Assembly: GCF_000719335.1 (NCBI RefSeq)
Contig: NZ_JOGB01000073.1
Location: forward strand, 1 to 33,238
DNA: 33,238 bases
Reading direction: 5' to 3'
Source of the DNA: Streptomyces sp. NRRL S-87
GTDB taxonomy: Bacteria > Actinomycetota > Actinomycetes > Streptomycetales > Streptomycetaceae
A program made the position numbers and the translations under genes. The notes under the pieces are model-generated. The model saw only the letters and a list, made by a program, of their open reading frames with translations, was not told the DNA's origin and ran no database searches. Positions 16,149 to 25,376 of the stretch are shown piece by piece (position 1 is the stretch's first letter; each line of letters opens with the position of its first letter).

Positions 16149-17093
16149 TCACTGCCCGGTCCGCCGGGTGAGGGGGTTTTGCGACGGGATCGGTGGCGCG
16201 AACAGCGCCTGGACGGTTTCGGTGGCCAGGTCTCGCAGCCAGGTGTGGGCGCGGTCGTCGTCGTAGCGCCGGTGCCACAGCAGGTACAGGGGGACGTCGG
16301 GCAGCGGGAGCGGCGGCGGCAGCGTGGCCAGGCCGAGTTGTTCCCGGGCCGTGCGGGTGACCGCGTCGGGGAGGGTGACGACCAGGTCGGTGTCGAGGGC
16401 GAGTTGCAGGGCGAAGGCGGCGGTGGGCCCGGCGGCGACGACGCGTCGATCGAGGCCGCGTGCGGCCAGGGCGTCGTCGATCGGGTCCCGCAGGCTTCCG
16501 CGCCGCGAGACGGTGAGGTGTTCGGCGGCCGCGTAGTCCTCGAGGCTCAGCGGGCCTTCGGCGAGCGGGTGGCCGGGCCGGACGGCGACGACCAGCCGGT
16601 CGCTGCCGACGAGGCGGTGGCGGATGTCGGGGAGCGTCGGAGCGCCGGAGCTCGATTCGAGGTCGACCTCACCCCGACGCAGCTCGGCGTCGTCCGTCCC
16701 GGGTTCGGCGGACAGGCGCAGCCGGACGCCGGGGGCCTGGTGGTGGACGGCCGTGGTCAAGGCGGTGCCGCAGGCTGCGGTCAGGGCGTCGTGCCAGCGC
16801 ACGGTGAACACCCGGTCCAGAGTTGCCAGGTCGAGTTCCTGCTGCGCGGAGAGGAGCTCGTGGGCCTGCTGCACGAGGGCGTGGACCTGGGCGCGCATGG
16901 CCAGCGCGCGCGTGGTGGGGACCATGCTGCGGCCGGTGCGGACCAGGATCTGGTCCCCGGTGGCCTTGCGGATGCGGCCCAGGGAACGGCTCATCGCCGG
17001 AGCGGTGACGTGGAGGCGTGCTGCCGCGCCGGTGACACTGCCCTCTTCCAGCAGGGCGTCCAGGGCGGTGAGCAGGTTCAGATCCAGTTGCAT
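16149..17093 (-). CDS. LysR-family transcriptional regulator
   Basis: About 314 residues. The winged helix-turn-helix is at 1-62: DLNLLTALDALLEEGSVTGA then AARLHVTAPAMSRSLGRIRK. The periplasmic-binding-like effector domain follows, with RLVGSDRLVVAVRPGHPLA and LTVSRRGSLRDPIDDAL. The sequence resembles the NodD/NahR/LinR-type branch (PAMSRSLGRIR). The start at 17093 gives the standard MQLDLNLL opening; the open frame to 17288 would cross the promoter gap. It diverges from the IMPase-like gene, and an inverted repeat in the gap fits a LysR site, so it probably controls the IMPase-like and F420-reductase-like genes in response to an unknown small molecule. Confidence 0.92.
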   Translation of the reverse strand: MQLDLNLLTALDALLEEGSVTGAAARLHVTAPAMSRSLGRIRKATGDQILVRTGRSMVPTTRALAMRAQVHALVQQAHELLSAQQELDLATLDRVFTVRWHDALTAACGTALTTAVHHQAPGVRLRLSAEPGTDDAELRRGEVDLESSSGAPTLPDIRHRLVGSDRLVVAVRPGHPLAEGPLSLEDYAAAEHLTVSRRGSLRDPIDDALAARGLDRRVVAAGPTAAFALQLALDTDLVVTLPDAVTRTAREQLGLATLPPPLPLPDVPLYLLWHRRYDDDRAHTWLRDLATETVQALFAPPIPSQNPLTRRTGQ

Positions 17094-17106
17094 GCGAGTA
17101 ACTCTA

Positions 17107-17127
17107 CAAGTGACGAGCATGCACTTG
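17107..17127. promoter_or_regulatory. Candidate LysR binding site
   Basis: CAAGTG and CACTTG form an inverted repeat separated by 9 bases, in the 115-base gap between lysR and the IMPase-like gene, 13 bases upstream of the lysR start. Spacing suits a LysR-type interrupted dyad. Confidence 0.4.
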
Positions 17128-17208
17128 CTGTTAATGGTCAGGCTGCCTACCTTCGAAGAGCGGGGGCGAGGTACCGCCCCGCTTCTGATCGATCCCGAGG
17201 AGCCCACC

Positions 17209-18021
17209 ATGAGCACAGCCATGCCTTTCGACGCCGGTACGACGCTCCTGTCCGACGTGACCGCTGCGGTGAAGGCCGCCGGCGCCACGCTGCGCGACCG
17301 CTACACCCCGCACGCCCGGGGCGTGAGTCTGGACGAGGTCGTCGGCGAGATCCACGCCAACGACGACGCGGTGCTGGACGTACTGCGGGAACCGCTGCTG
17401 CGGGCCCGACCGGGGGCGCAGTGGGCCGAGGACGAGCTGGCCGGCGGCGCGCTGCCGGCCGGGGAGTGGTGGGTCGTCGACCCGGCCGAGGGCAACATCA
17501 ACCACGTCCACGGCATGGAGGACTGGGCCGTCACCGCCACCCTGGTCCGCGACAACCAGCCGGTACTCACCGTCGTGCACCTGCCGCTGACCGGCGACAC
17601 CTACACCGCCGTCGCCAGCGGCGGTGCCCGTCTCAACGACCGGCCCCTGACGGTGTCCGCCAAGAACGACCTGGGCGCCGCGCTCACCGGCACCGGCCAG
17701 GCCAGGCCCGGCGAGGACGAGCGCACCTTCCGGCGGATCGGTGACTCCGTCACCGCCATGCTCGTCAACGGCCTCGTCGTGCGCGTGTCCGTGCCCGCCA
17801 CGATGCAACTGATCCACGTCGCCGCCGGACGCATGGACGCCTTCTGGCAGTTCTCCGACGTCCGCTCCGGCCTGGTCGCCGGCGCCCTGCTGGTCTCCGA
17901 GGCCGGAGGCGCCGTCACCGACCTGACGGGCCGACCCTGGAGCACCGCCAGCCGCGACTTCCTGGCCGCGGCCCCCGGCGTCCACGGCGCCGCCCTCGAG
18001 GTCCTCTCGCCGATCGCCTGA
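17209..18021 (+). CDS. Inositol-monophosphatase-family protein with altered metal ligands
   Basis: About 270 residues, standard family length. The fold signature is WWVVDPAEGNINHVHGMEDW, corresponding to the family's D-P-x-D-G-T-x-N-F-x-H-G. Asp91 is kept, but the second Asp is Glu94, and GT is replaced by GN. Glu74 or Glu76 fits the first acidic ligand. Near the C-terminus, VRSGLVAGALLVSEAGG aligns with the usual W-D-x-A-A-G motif but lacks its Asp. Normal members hydrolyse inositol phosphates, fructose bisphosphate or 3'-phosphoadenosine phosphates using Mg. Activity here is uncertain. GAGGAG precedes the ATG. It probably forms an operon with the next gene 49 bases downstream, under the divergent LysR. 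Confidence 0.87.
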   Translation: MSTAMPFDAGTTLLSDVTAAVKAAGATLRDRYTPHARGVSLDEVVGEIHANDDAVLDVLREPLLRARPGAQWAEDELAGGALPAGEWWVVDPAEGNINHVHGMEDWAVTATLVRDNQPVLTVVHLPLTGDTYTAVASGGARLNDRPLTVSAKNDLGAALTGTGQARPGEDERTFRRIGDSVTAMLVNGLVVRVSVPATMQLIHVAAGRMDAFWQFSDVRSGLVAGALLVSEAGGAVTDLTGRPWSTASRDFLAAAPGVHGAALEVLSPIA

Positions 18022-18070
18022 CCGCGAGTCTCCGCCCCTCCCGACCCCCTACCGCAAGGAGCACCACCCC

Positions 18071-18718
18071 ATGACGAGCATCGGCATCCTGGGCGCCGGC
18101 CGTGTCGGCACCAACCTCGCCCGCAAGCTCTCCGAGGCCGGACACCACGTCGTCCTCGGCCGCCGGAGGCCGCCGGAAGGCACCGCGGCGGCCACCGAAG
18201 GCACAGGCCCCCGCGTCGCCTTCGCCGACCAGCGCACCACCGCCCGCACCGCCGAGATCGTGATCAACGCGACCCCCGGCGACAGCGCCCTGGACCGCCT
18301 GGCCAGCCTGCGGAACGAACTCGCCGGCAAGATCCTCGTCGACGTCTCCAACGCCACCCGCACCGCCGCTGACGGCCTGCCCGGCGACCTGTGCTACCCC
18401 GGCAGCAGCCTCGCCGAGAAGCTCCAGACCGCCCTCCCCGACACCCGTGTGGTCAAGACCCTCAACACCATGCTGTTCACGGTCATGACCGCTCCCCAGG
18501 CGCTGGCCACCCCACCGACCGCCTACCTCTCGGGCAACGACGAACACGCGAAGGAGACCGTCACCGGCCTGCTCCGCGACCTGGGCTGGCAGCCCGCATG
18601 GATCGAGAACCTGGGCGACATCACCACGGCCCGCGCCACCGAGGCCATGATCCTTCTCGTGCCCCACATCCTGCGCCGGGACGGCTTCGAGCCCTTCGCC
18701 GTCACCGTCGCCCGCTGA
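18071..18718 (+). CDS. NADPH-dependent F420 reductase-like dehydrogenase
   Basis: About 215 residues. The Rossmann motif is at the N-terminus: SIGILGAGRVGTNLARKL, then VVLGRRR, where arginines suggest NADP preference. INATPGDSALDRL and KILVDVSNAT follow, and VVKTLNTMLFTVM matches the region after the cofactor domain in the F420-dependent NADP oxidoreductase family (F420_oxidored). These enzymes pass hydride between NADPH and coenzyme F420, but many short homologues in actinomycetes have unknown substrates. AAGGAG lies nine bases before the ATG. Co-directional with the IMPase-like gene and probably co-transcribed. Confidence 0.87.
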   Translation: MTSIGILGAGRVGTNLARKLSEAGHHVVLGRRRPPEGTAAATEGTGPRVAFADQRTTARTAEIVINATPGDSALDRLASLRNELAGKILVDVSNATRTAADGLPGDLCYPGSSLAEKLQTALPDTRVVKTLNTMLFTVMTAPQALATPPTAYLSGNDEHAKETVTGLLRDLGWQPAWIENLGDITTARATEAMILLVPHILRRDGFEPFAVTVAR

Positions 18719-18854
18719 CCCCGGCGAGACCCGGAGGACTTCGAGCCCCACCTGCGCGAGCGAGGGGTCCCGGGCGCCGTTGCGTCGCGGGAGGCGCGGT
18801 TCGGGCCGGCGGCCGCACGGTCGGCGTAGGGTCCGGATCGGCGGCCGCCCGGGG

Positions 18855-20273
18855 TCAGCGGCGGGGACGCAGCGCGACGAGCACGTTCTCGTTCCCGTCA
18901 CGGGTGACGAAGAGGCCCGAACCGGCCACGGAGGTGTGCTGCGGGATCTCGACCCCCGCGCCGAGCACCTCGGCGTCGCCCGTCGCCGTCCTCAGGTCGA
19001 GCCGGGCGACCACCGGGTCGGACGCGTCGCCGTCGACCGCGCCGTAGGCGACGCCGTCGTCGGCGATGGCACCCACCGCGATCGTCTTGCGGTTGCCGTC
19101 GCCCTGCAGACAGACGCCCTGCTTGCGCTCCAGGTCGAAGGCGACGGGGCCGGCGGCGAGGAAGCGGCCCGAGGGCGAGGTGACGACCGGGTAGTCACGG
19201 GAGTTGCCCTGGGAGGTCACGGTGGGGAAGTCGTCGTAGGCGCACTCCATCCGGGCGAGCAGGGCGCCCGAGCCGACCTCGTGCACGGACCACACGGTCG
19301 GCCCGTCCGAACCGTTCTTCTCGGCGCCGTGCCACTGGGCGAGGAAGCGACCGCCGGCCACGCCGTAGACGTCGCCGTTCCAGGAGGGGGCGAAGCCGAA
19401 GGAGTACGTTGGCGCGGCGCCCTCGGGCAGGACGGAGTCGCTGAACCAGGCGCCCGGCACGCCGAAGCCATGACCGAGGCCGACCAGCGGGCCCTTCGGG
19501 CCGACCGCGACCACCCGGCTCCAGCCGCACTCCAGGTCCTTCCCCTCGCACTGCTTCAGCAGCCAGGAGGCGGGTCCGTACGACGTCACCCTGCCGCTCA
19601 CCAGGTCAACGGTGCTCCCCTGCCCCGGGTACTGGCCGTGATCGCCGTAGGCGACCAGGACCCGGCCACCGTCGGCACTCACCCGCCAACCGTCGTTGTC
19701 CGCCTTCACCGACACCGGCACGTCGATCTCCCGCAGGGGCTTGCGGCCGGTGGCCGGGCCGTCGGCGGCGTCGAACACGGCGAGGCGGACCACCTCGGTG
19801 CCCTCGTGCAGGTCGTCCTTGCCGACCGTCCCGTGCGCGGACACGACCACGAACTTCCGGCCGTCCTGCTCGACGCCGAGAACGGTGGGGACGTCCTTCT
19901 TGTCCGCGTACTCCAGCGGCAGCGGCGGCTTCCACGCCGCCGAGGTCCACAGCACCTTCCCCGTGTCGGCCGCCCTGGTCCGCACGGCGAAGCCGCCGGA
20001 GTCGCCCACCGTCAGCACGGCCACGGCCGCGGCACCGGGCAGGACCGCCACGGGCGGCTCCGCGTCCTCCGGGACCCAGGGCAGGGACTCGTCCCAGCCC
20101 TGGGCACCGTCGTAGGCCGACGGTACGGCCAGCTTGGCCGGCGCCTTCGCGTCCCCGCTCGCCGTGCCGCCAGGACGGGCCGTGCCGTCCGGGCTCGGCG
20201 CGTTGCTGCAGCCGGCCAGCAATGCGGCCGTCAGCACGGCGGCCAGGGCGGCCGTCGCCTTCGTCGCGCGCAT
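18855..20273 (-). CDS. Secreted lipoprotein with predicted beta-propeller fold
   Basis: About 472 residues. A classic lipoprotein signal peptide (AALAAVLTAALLAGC) has the lipobox L-A-G-Cys22, so the mature protein is lipid-anchored outside the membrane. A low-complexity linker (SPDGTARPGGTASGD) follows. The rest has repeated beta-strand-rich blocks such as VLTVGDSGGFAVRTRAADTG and VARLDLRTATGDAEV, typical of PQQ/WD-like propellers, with few cysteines. No enzyme motif is visible. Function unknown; propeller lipoproteins often bind proteins or act as sensors. GGGGGAG lies before the ATG. It converges on the F420-reductase-like gene. Confidence 0.85.
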   Translation of the reverse strand: MRATKATAALAAVLTAALLAGCSNAPSPDGTARPGGTASGDAKAPAKLAVPSAYDGAQGWDESLPWVPEDAEPPVAVLPGAAAVAVLTVGDSGGFAVRTRAADTGKVLWTSAAWKPPLPLEYADKKDVPTVLGVEQDGRKFVVVSAHGTVGKDDLHEGTEVVRLAVFDAADGPATGRKPLREIDVPVSVKADNDGWRVSADGGRVLVAYGDHGQYPGQGSTVDLVSGRVTSYGPASWLLKQCEGKDLECGWSRVVAVGPKGPLVGLGHGFGVPGAWFSDSVLPEGAAPTYSFGFAPSWNGDVYGVAGGRFLAQWHGAEKNGSDGPTVWSVHEVGSGALLARMECAYDDFPTVTSQGNSRDYPVVTSPSGRFLAAGPVAFDLERKQGVCLQGDGNRKTIAVGAIADDGVAYGAVDGDASDPVVARLDLRTATGDAEVLGAGVEIPQHTSVAGSGLFVTRDGNENVLVALRPRR

Positions 20274-20589
20274 GGGTGCTCCCCCTCACAAGAATGATCA
20301 AAGACCGCCGAGCCTAACAAAGTGACGCGCAGTCAAAGTCACACGGCAGCCGGCCTTCCAGAGCCAGCCGCTGATCGTTGACGGTCTCGCGGTGTGCGCC
20401 CGGACGGCGATCAGCCGGCTGTTGCGGCAGGCCCCGCGCCGTGGAGCGGGACGTCGCCGCCCGTACGGCACGCGACGACCACCTCCCCGCTCTCGACGGC
20501 CGGCCATCCGTCCGGCGCGCCGGGACGTATCTCTCATGTACAGGACCCATGGGTACGGAAGGCATGGGTCCCGGGAAGGAGCGTGAACG
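20274..20589. other. Non-coding gap with two divergent promoters expected
   Basis: This 316-base gap separates the lipoprotein and the small secreted protein. On the lipoprotein side, the minus strand carries TTGACT and, 14 bases later, TGTTAGGCT, a possible extended -10 promoter with short spacing. On the other side lies the hairpin at 20543-20571. The open frames crossing the gap are composition shadows. Confidence 0.45.
20543..20571 (+). promoter_or_regulatory. Inverted repeat just upstream of the small secreted protein
   Basis: GGACCCATG and CATGGGTCC form a perfect 9-bp stem with an 11-base loop. The GGGAAGGAG ribosome site starts two bases later. It may be a 5'-UTR hairpin that modulates ribosome access or mRNA stability, or an operator. 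Confidence 0.5.
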
Positions 20590-20877
20590 ATGAGGTTCGT
20601 TTTCCGAAACGCCGGAGTCGTGGTCGGTGGGGCGCTGCTCGTCCTGGGAGGTGTGGCCGCGCCCGCCATGGCTGTGGCCAATCCCGGTGGGACCGGGCAG
20701 CCCGGCCAGGAGTGTGAGGACACTCGACCCGGACACGCTGCCGACGCCCCTGGGTCCGCCTTCAACGAAGACGGAGTCGCCGGCGAGCACTACGCCGGCG
20801 AGCAGCCGCAGAACTCCCGGAACACCCACTCGGTCTCCCAGTACGACGTGGCCTGCTTCCAGGTATCCCGGCACTGA
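20590..20877 (+). CDS. Small secreted protein
   Basis: About 95 residues. The signal peptide RFVFRNAGVVVGGALLVLGG ends at the Ala-x-Ala site AMA, before VANPGG (cleavage near residue 28). The mature part of about 67 residues holds NPGGTGQPGQECED, AGEHYAGEQPQN and SVSQYDVACFQVS, with two cysteines that could form one disulfide. Small actinomycete secreted proteins ending in a QYDVAC-type motif are common and uncharacterised. GGGAAGGAG precedes the ATG. No enzymatic motif. Likely expressed as a single gene with a hairpin leader. Confidence 0.85.
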   Translation: MRFVFRNAGVVVGGALLVLGGVAAPAMAVANPGGTGQPGQECEDTRPGHAADAPGSAFNEDGVAGEHYAGEQPQNSRNTHSVSQYDVACFQVSRH

Positions 20878-20897
20878 GTGGTGATGGAGGAGGGTCA

Positions 20898-20939
20898 TCG
20901 AACAAGCGCCGTATTTTTCTTCATCGCGTATCTGTTCGA
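20898..20939. repeat. Inverted repeat after the small secreted protein gene
   Basis: TCGAACA (20898-20904) and TGTTCGA (20933-20939) flank a 28-base loop that includes a T-run. It lies between convergent genes. It might assist termination, though the loop is large. Confidence 0.3.
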
Positions 20940-20991
20940 ATACAGTCCGTGTCGTCCTCGGGGCGGACGGGAACCCAGTCCTTTCCGGCCC

Positions 20992-23900
20992 TCAGCCCGA
21001 CCCGCAGACGGACCCGGCGGACCGGCCCGGCAGGTAGGCCGCTCGCTCCTCGGGGGTGAGGTCTCGGTCGACGGCCCGGCAGATCTTCCGGATGGCGCGG
21101 TCGGGCTCGAGGAGGGCGGCGTCCCACAACCGCACGGTGGTGTCCCCACTGCCGGTGGCCAGCGTCTTCCCGTCGGGGCTGAAGGCCAACGACGTCACGG
21201 CGTTGGTGTGGCCGGTCAGCACGGCCCGGGTCCTCGCGGTGCCCGCGTCCCACAACCGGGCCGTCGTGTCTTCGCCGCCGGTCGCGAGCGTGCGGGAGTC
21301 AGGGCTGAAGGCCACGGCCCAGACCCTGTTGGTATGGCCGACGAGCGTGGCGCGGAGCTTTCCGGTGGCGACGTCCCACAGTTGCACGGTCTTGTCGTCG
21401 GTGCCCGATGCGAGGGTGTGCCCGTCGGGACTGAAGGCCACCGACCAGTTCCCGGCCGATTTCCCCGTGAGCGTACCCCGGAGTTCACCGGTGACCGCGT
21501 CCCGCAGTCGTACCTTCGTGTCGCCGCCGCCAGTGGCGAGGGTGCCCCCGTCGGGGCTGAACGCCACGGACATCACGATTTCGGAATGGCCCGACGGCAT
21601 GGCACGGGATGTGCCGGTGGCGACGTTCCACAGCCGCACGGTGTTGTCGTCGCTGCCGGTCGCGAGGGTGTGCCCGTCGGGACTGAAGGCCATGGCCGAC
21701 ACCGCCTCGGTGTGCCCGGTCAGTACGCGGACTCTGCCGGTGGTCGTGTCCCACAGGCGCACCGCCTTGTCGACGCTGCCGGTGGCGAGGGTGCGTCCGT
21801 CGGGCCTGAACGCCAGCGAGTACACGAGATCGCCGTGGCTGAGGGGTGCGCGCGTCCTGCCCGTCGTCATGTCCCACAACCGCACCGTCGTGTCGTCGCT
21901 GCCGGTGGCGAGGGTGCGTCCGTCGGGGCTGAAGGCCACCGACAACACACGATCGCCGTGGCCGCCGAGGGTGGCGCGGCGCATTCCCGTGACGCCGTCC
22001 CATAGCTGGACCGTCTGGTCCTGGCCGGCCGTGGCGAGGGTGTGTCCGTCAGGACTGAACGCGACCGAGAACACGCGCTCGAGGACGCCGTTCAGCGTCG
22101 CGCGTGACGTTCCGGTCGTCATGTCCCAGAGCTGCACGGTGAAGTCGTTGCTGCTGGTGGCCAGGGTGTGCCCGTCGGGGCTGAAGGCCACGGAGAACAC
22201 CGCGTCCGTGTGGCCGGTGAGGGGGGTGCGGGCCTTGCCCGCCGTCACGTCCCACAGCCGCACGGCTCCGTCGCCACTGCCGACGGCGAGGGTCTTCCCG
22301 TCGGGGCCGAACGCCAGGCACAGCACCACGGCCGCGTCGTTCGAGAGCGTGGCGCGGGTCCTTCGGGTGGCCACGTCCCACAGGCGCACCGTCGCGTCGT
22401 CGCTGCCGGTCGCGAGCGTACGCCCGTCAGGGCTGAAGGCCACCGCCGTCACGGCCTTCGCGTGGCGGTCGAGGGTGGCCAGGGCCCTGCCCGTGGCGGC
22501 GTCCCGCAACGTCACCCCTCCGTCGCCGCTGCCGGTGGCGAGGAGGTGCCCGTCGGGGCTGAAGGCCACCACCCCGAGCCCACCCGTATCGCCGGTGACG
22601 GTGGCGCGGGCCCTCCCGGTGGTCACGTCCCAGAGACGTACGGACCCGTCGTCGCTGCCGGTCGCGAGCGTGCGCCCGTCGGGGCTGAACGCCACCGATC
22701 CGACGCTGCCGGTGTGACCCGCCATCCGCTGCTTCAGCGGCAGGGCTGCGGAGTCCTCCAGCGCTGAGAGGGCTTCGGGCGTGTCACTGGTGCGGTAGGC
22801 GCGGACGGCGAGCAGTGCGGCGAGGTCGGGGTCCGTGTCGATGAGGTTGTCGGTTTGCGCGGCGAGCTGCTTGGACTGCGCGGCGAGCTGCCGGGACTGG
22901 GCTGCCTCACGTGCCGTGACCGCCGTCCGCCACTGCCACACCGCGCCGGCCGCGGCGACGGTCGCGACAGCGAGCAGGACGGCCAGGACCGTGTTGAGAC
23001 GTCTGCTGCGGCGGATGACGGCCTGCTGGCGTTCCTTGCTCGCCGTCAGGAAGGCCGCGATGTCACCCGGCAGGGATCGCTGCTGTGCCCAGTCGAGTCC
23101 TTCGGCGAGAGCCGTTCCGCCGAGCAGGTCTCCCGGGTCGTTCTTCTCGGCCCAGTGGGCGCGCCGGTCGCGGGTGCGCTCGAGCCAGCTCTGGAAACGG
23201 TGGTCCTGGCTCACCCACTCGCGCAGGGTGCCCCAGTCGCGGATGAGCGCGTCATGGATCAGTTCGGCCACCGGCTGACCGGGAGGGGCACCGGGATGCC
23301 CGGGACCCTGGAGCGTCTGCGCGGTGATGATCCGTTGGCTGGTGAGGGCGCCGATGACGTCGTCGACGTCGTCCCCGGGTGCCGCCCCGGGGCCGGCGGC
23401 CAGCTCGCGCAGCTCGTCGAGGGGGAGCTGCGCGCGGATGGGCGGGACGTGGTGTTCGGGGTCGTCGGGACGTACCAGCGACGTCAGGATCCGCTGCGCG
23501 ACGGCTCGTTGACCGGGGGCCAGCCGACCCAGCACGGTGTCGCACCAGTTGGTCAGGCTCCCGGTGACCGCTCCGATGCGCCGGTACGCGTCATGGGTGA
23601 GGAATCCGTCCTCGCGCCTCTCCCACAGCTGCTTGAGCGCCAGTTCCAGCAGGGGCAGCACGGTGACGGGTACCTGGCGGGCCGTGCTGCCCTCCGGGGT
23701 GGTGGCGAGCACGTCGGCGACGATCTGCTCGGCCAGGCCGGGCTGCAGGCGGAGCCCGACGTCCTGGGCGGGCCGGACGATGATGTCGAGCAGGTCCTGC
23801 CGGCTCAAGGTCCCCGGCACGTTGAGGAGCCCCGGCGTGGCGGCTTCCAGCAGTCCGGGCGTCACCGCCGCCAGCTGCGGGTAGAAGTCGTCGCGCATGA

Positions 23901-25029
23901 TGAGGACCACGTGCAGCCCGGCGTTCGCGTCGACGGCCGAGGTGATCTGGCGTGCGATCTCCGCTCGGCGGTCCGCCCCGGCGGCGGGCTGGGTGAGGAG
24001 CTCCTCGAACTGGTCGATGACCAGGACGAGGCGGGCGCCGGGGGGTTCCGCCGCGAGTCTGCGGGTCACCGCGGCCGCGATGCCGTCCGTGGCGGCCCCG
24101 GGCAACCCGGCGCGTTCGAGCGCGGCGGGCAGGTCCCCCCGCGGGCGGGCGAGGACGGGCTGCCACCGGTCGCTCCCCGGCAGCCCGCCGTCGGCCAGGG
24201 CGCGCAGGACACCGGCCTGGATCAGGGAGGACTTGCCCGAGCCGGAGGGCCCGAGGAGCAGCGTCAGACGCTCGTGCCCGGCGAGGCCGACCAGCACGTG
24301 CTGGACCGCGTCCCGTCGGCCTTCGAACCATCGGGCGTGCTCGGCGGTGAACACCTCCAGTCCCCGGTACGGGGACACGTCCTGGGCGGTCAGGTCCGGA
24401 CGGATCTCCCGGAGCGCCTCCGTGGGCGTGACGTAGGCGATGCCCTGCCCCCGTCCGTAAGGGTCGGGGGCGGTGATCTCGGTGAGCATGCCGATGACCA
24501 GGCCGGTCACGTCGTCGAGGACCGGAGCGCCGCTGAACCCGGTGGTGAGGTCGTTGGCACGGCTCAACTGGAGGTGCACGCTCCCGCTGCCGACGGCGGG
24601 CAGCAGGTCCCCGGCGACGGCGTAGCCGTGGTGGCCACCGGCCTGGGCCTGGGCGGGGAACCCGTACGAGCGCACGCGGTGCCCGCGACAGCCCGCCGCC
24701 GAGCCCAGCGGCAGCACCCGCGCACCCGCAGGGGTGCCGTCCAGTCGTACGACGGCCACGTCCTCGTCCTCGGATGCCCGCCAGGACTCGGGCAGGACAG
24801 CTCCCTCGACGGGCCGGGGCGCGCCCGACACGTGCGGGAAGAGCAACACCACTCTGCCTCCGGGGGCACCTCCCGCGGCCTCGACGACGTGCGCACAGGT
24901 CACCAGAAGGCCCTCGGCCACCAGGAAGCCCGCTCCGGCGACCTGCCCCTCCGGCCCGAGGACCTGCGCGATGGCGGGCGGCAGGTCCGGCGTGTGGCCG
25001 CCGGCCGGTCCTTCGTCGGTGATGTCCAT
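20992..25029 (-). CDS. Trypsin-like protease / nSTAND1 NTPase / WD40 repeat protein
   Basis: About 1345 residues. Domain order: trypsin-like serine protease (1-215) with His47 in VTCAHVV, Asp90 in [10 protein letters not shown] and Ser166 in TTGFSGAPV; nSTAND1 P-loop NTPase (about 220-660) opening [20 protein letters not shown], with Walker [11 protein letters not shown] (Lys266) and Walker [13 protein letters not shown] (Asp339); one membrane helix (about 680-700); a short coiled segment of Gln/Ala repeats; then 13 WD40 repeats of about 42 residues and a tail ending [19 protein letters not shown] proteins are signal-sensing oligomerising NTPases; in actinobacterial conflict systems the repeats sense a trigger and the effector domain (here a protease) acts. 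All protease and ATPase catalytic residues are present. The start at 25029 is the first sensible Met (MDITDEG) before the protease domain; the frame extends to 25140 but that segment is low complexity. It follows its own gap with a hairpin at 25344. Confidence 0.93.
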   Translation of the reverse strand: MDITDEGPAGGHTPDLPPAIAQVLGPEGQVAGAGFLVAEGLLVTCAHVVEAAGGAPGGRVVLLFPHVSGAPRPVEGAVLPESWRASEDEDVAVVRLDGTPAGARVLPLGSAAGCRGHRVRSYGFPAQAQAGGHHGYAVAGDLLPAVGSGSVHLQLSRANDLTTGFSGAPVLDDVTGLVIGMLTEITAPDPYGRGQGIAYVTPTEALREIRPDLTAQDVSPYRGLEVFTAEHARWFEGRRDAVQHVLVGLAGHERLTLLLGPSGSGKSSLIQAGVLRALADGGLPGSDRWQPVLARPRGDLPAALERAGLPGAATDGIAAAVTRRLAAEPPGARLVLVIDQFEELLTQPAAGADRRAEIARQITSAVDANAGLHVVLIMRDDFYPQLAAVTPGLLEAATPGLLNVPGTLSRQDLLDIIVRPAQDVGLRLQPGLAEQIVADVLATTPEGSTARQVPVTVLPLLELALKQLWERREDGFLTHDAYRRIGAVTGSLTNWCDTVLGRLAPGQRAVAQRILTSLVRPDDPEHHVPPIRAQLPLDELRELAAGPGAAPGDDVDDVIGALTSQRIITAQTLQGPGHPGAPPGQPVAELIHDALIRDWGTLREWVSQDHRFQSWLERTRDRRAHWAEKNDPGDLLGGTALAEGLDWAQQRSLPGDIAAFLTASKERQQAVIRRSRRLNTVLAVLLAVATVAAAGAVWQWRTAVTAREAAQSRQLAAQSKQLAAQTDNLIDTDPDLAALLAVRAYRTSDTPEALSALEDSAALPLKQRMAGHTGSVGSVAFSPDGRTLATGSDDGSVRLWDVTTGRARATVTGDTGGLGVVAFSPDGHLLATGSGDGGVTLRDAATGRALATLDRHAKAVTAVAFSPDGRTLATGSDDATVRLWDVATRRTRATLSNDAAVVLCLAFGPDGKTLAVGSGDGAVRLWDVTAGKARTPLTGHTDAVFSVAFSPDGHTLATSSNDFTVQLWDMTTGTSRATLNGVLERVFSVAFSPDGHTLATAGQDQTVQLWDGVTGMRRATLGGHGDRVLSVAFSPDGRTLATGSDDTTVRLWDMTTGRTRAPLSHGDLVYSLAFRPDGRTLATGSVDKAVRLWDTTTGRVRVLTGHTEAVSAMAFSPDGHTLATGSDDNTVRLWNVATGTSRAMPSGHSEIVMSVAFSPDGGTLATGGGDTKVRLRDAVTGELRGTLTGKSAGNWSVAFSPDGHTLASGTDDKTVQLWDVATGKLRATLVGHTNRVWAVAFSPDSRTLATGGEDTTARLWDAGTARTRAVLTGHTNAVTSLAFSPDGKTLATGSGDTTVRLWDAALLEPDRAIRKICRAVDRDLTPEERAAYLPGRSAGSVCGSG
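21083..22722 (-). repeat. Tandem DNA repeat encoding 13 WD40 units
   Basis: About 13 units of about 126 bp, each encoding a variation on H-x4-V-xx-[21 protein letters not shown] and TGxxRATL. Blocks such as the one coding [12 protein letters not shown] recur with few changes. Units 8 and 11 diverge in the opening, and units 2, 7, 8 and 11 vary in the leading His-Thr or the length. Such arrays can grow or shrink by recombination. Confidence 0.85.
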
Positions 25030-25376
25030 CGGATCAGCCCGGTTCCTCGTCCCTGTCCCCGTAGGGGAATCCGCGCGGGAGCGGGCCACCGTTCCTCGTC
25101 TGCCGGTCCCCGTGGAGGCGCCGGATCCCGGGCAGGACACGCATCGGGGCGGGCCTCGCGGCGAGGAGCGAGGAAAAGGGGACCCGCTCCGTCGGCGGGG
25201 TGCGTGGCCAGCCGGTCGGCCGCCGCCCGCGTGGGGTCACCGCCAGTTTCAGCGCCTGCGCCCCGTCCCGCACCGCGAGCCGGGCCGAACGGATGATGCG
25301 CTCCGGGCAGGGGCCACTTCCGCGGCCGGCGCGAGATCCTCGGCGCCGTCGCCCTCGAGGGCGACGGCGGGTCCGG
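25030..25376. other. Gap upstream of the STAND gene with a possible small ORF
   Basis: This 347-base gap holds the palindrome at 25344-25369 and, on the minus strand, an open frame of 79 residues from a GTG at 25273 to a stop at 25034, five bases before the STAND start. Its third codon positions are strongly G or C, and it starts [17 protein letters not shown] before becoming Arg/Pro-rich. It has no ribosome site at the GTG, so I do not call it a gene. The STAND promoter must also lie here but is not evident. Confidence 0.35.
25344..25369. terminator. 26-bp perfect palindrome after the membrane-protein gene
   Basis: Two 13-bp arms (CGCCGTCGCCCTC and its complement) meet with no spacer, seven bases past the stop at 25377. 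As RNA it would give about 11 GC-rich pairs with a small loop, a strong terminator-like hairpin, but without a T-tract. It would separate transcription of this gene from the STAND gene downstream. Confidence 0.55.

Noticed and set aside
16179..17744. 521-codon plus-strand frame opposite lysR
   Set aside because: The LysR and IMPase-like genes explain the region; this frame has no domain and no ribosome site.
21083..22722. Regular repeats as a CRISPR-like array
   Set aside because: The period of about 126 bp follows codons of WD40 blades and the reading frame is intact through all units.
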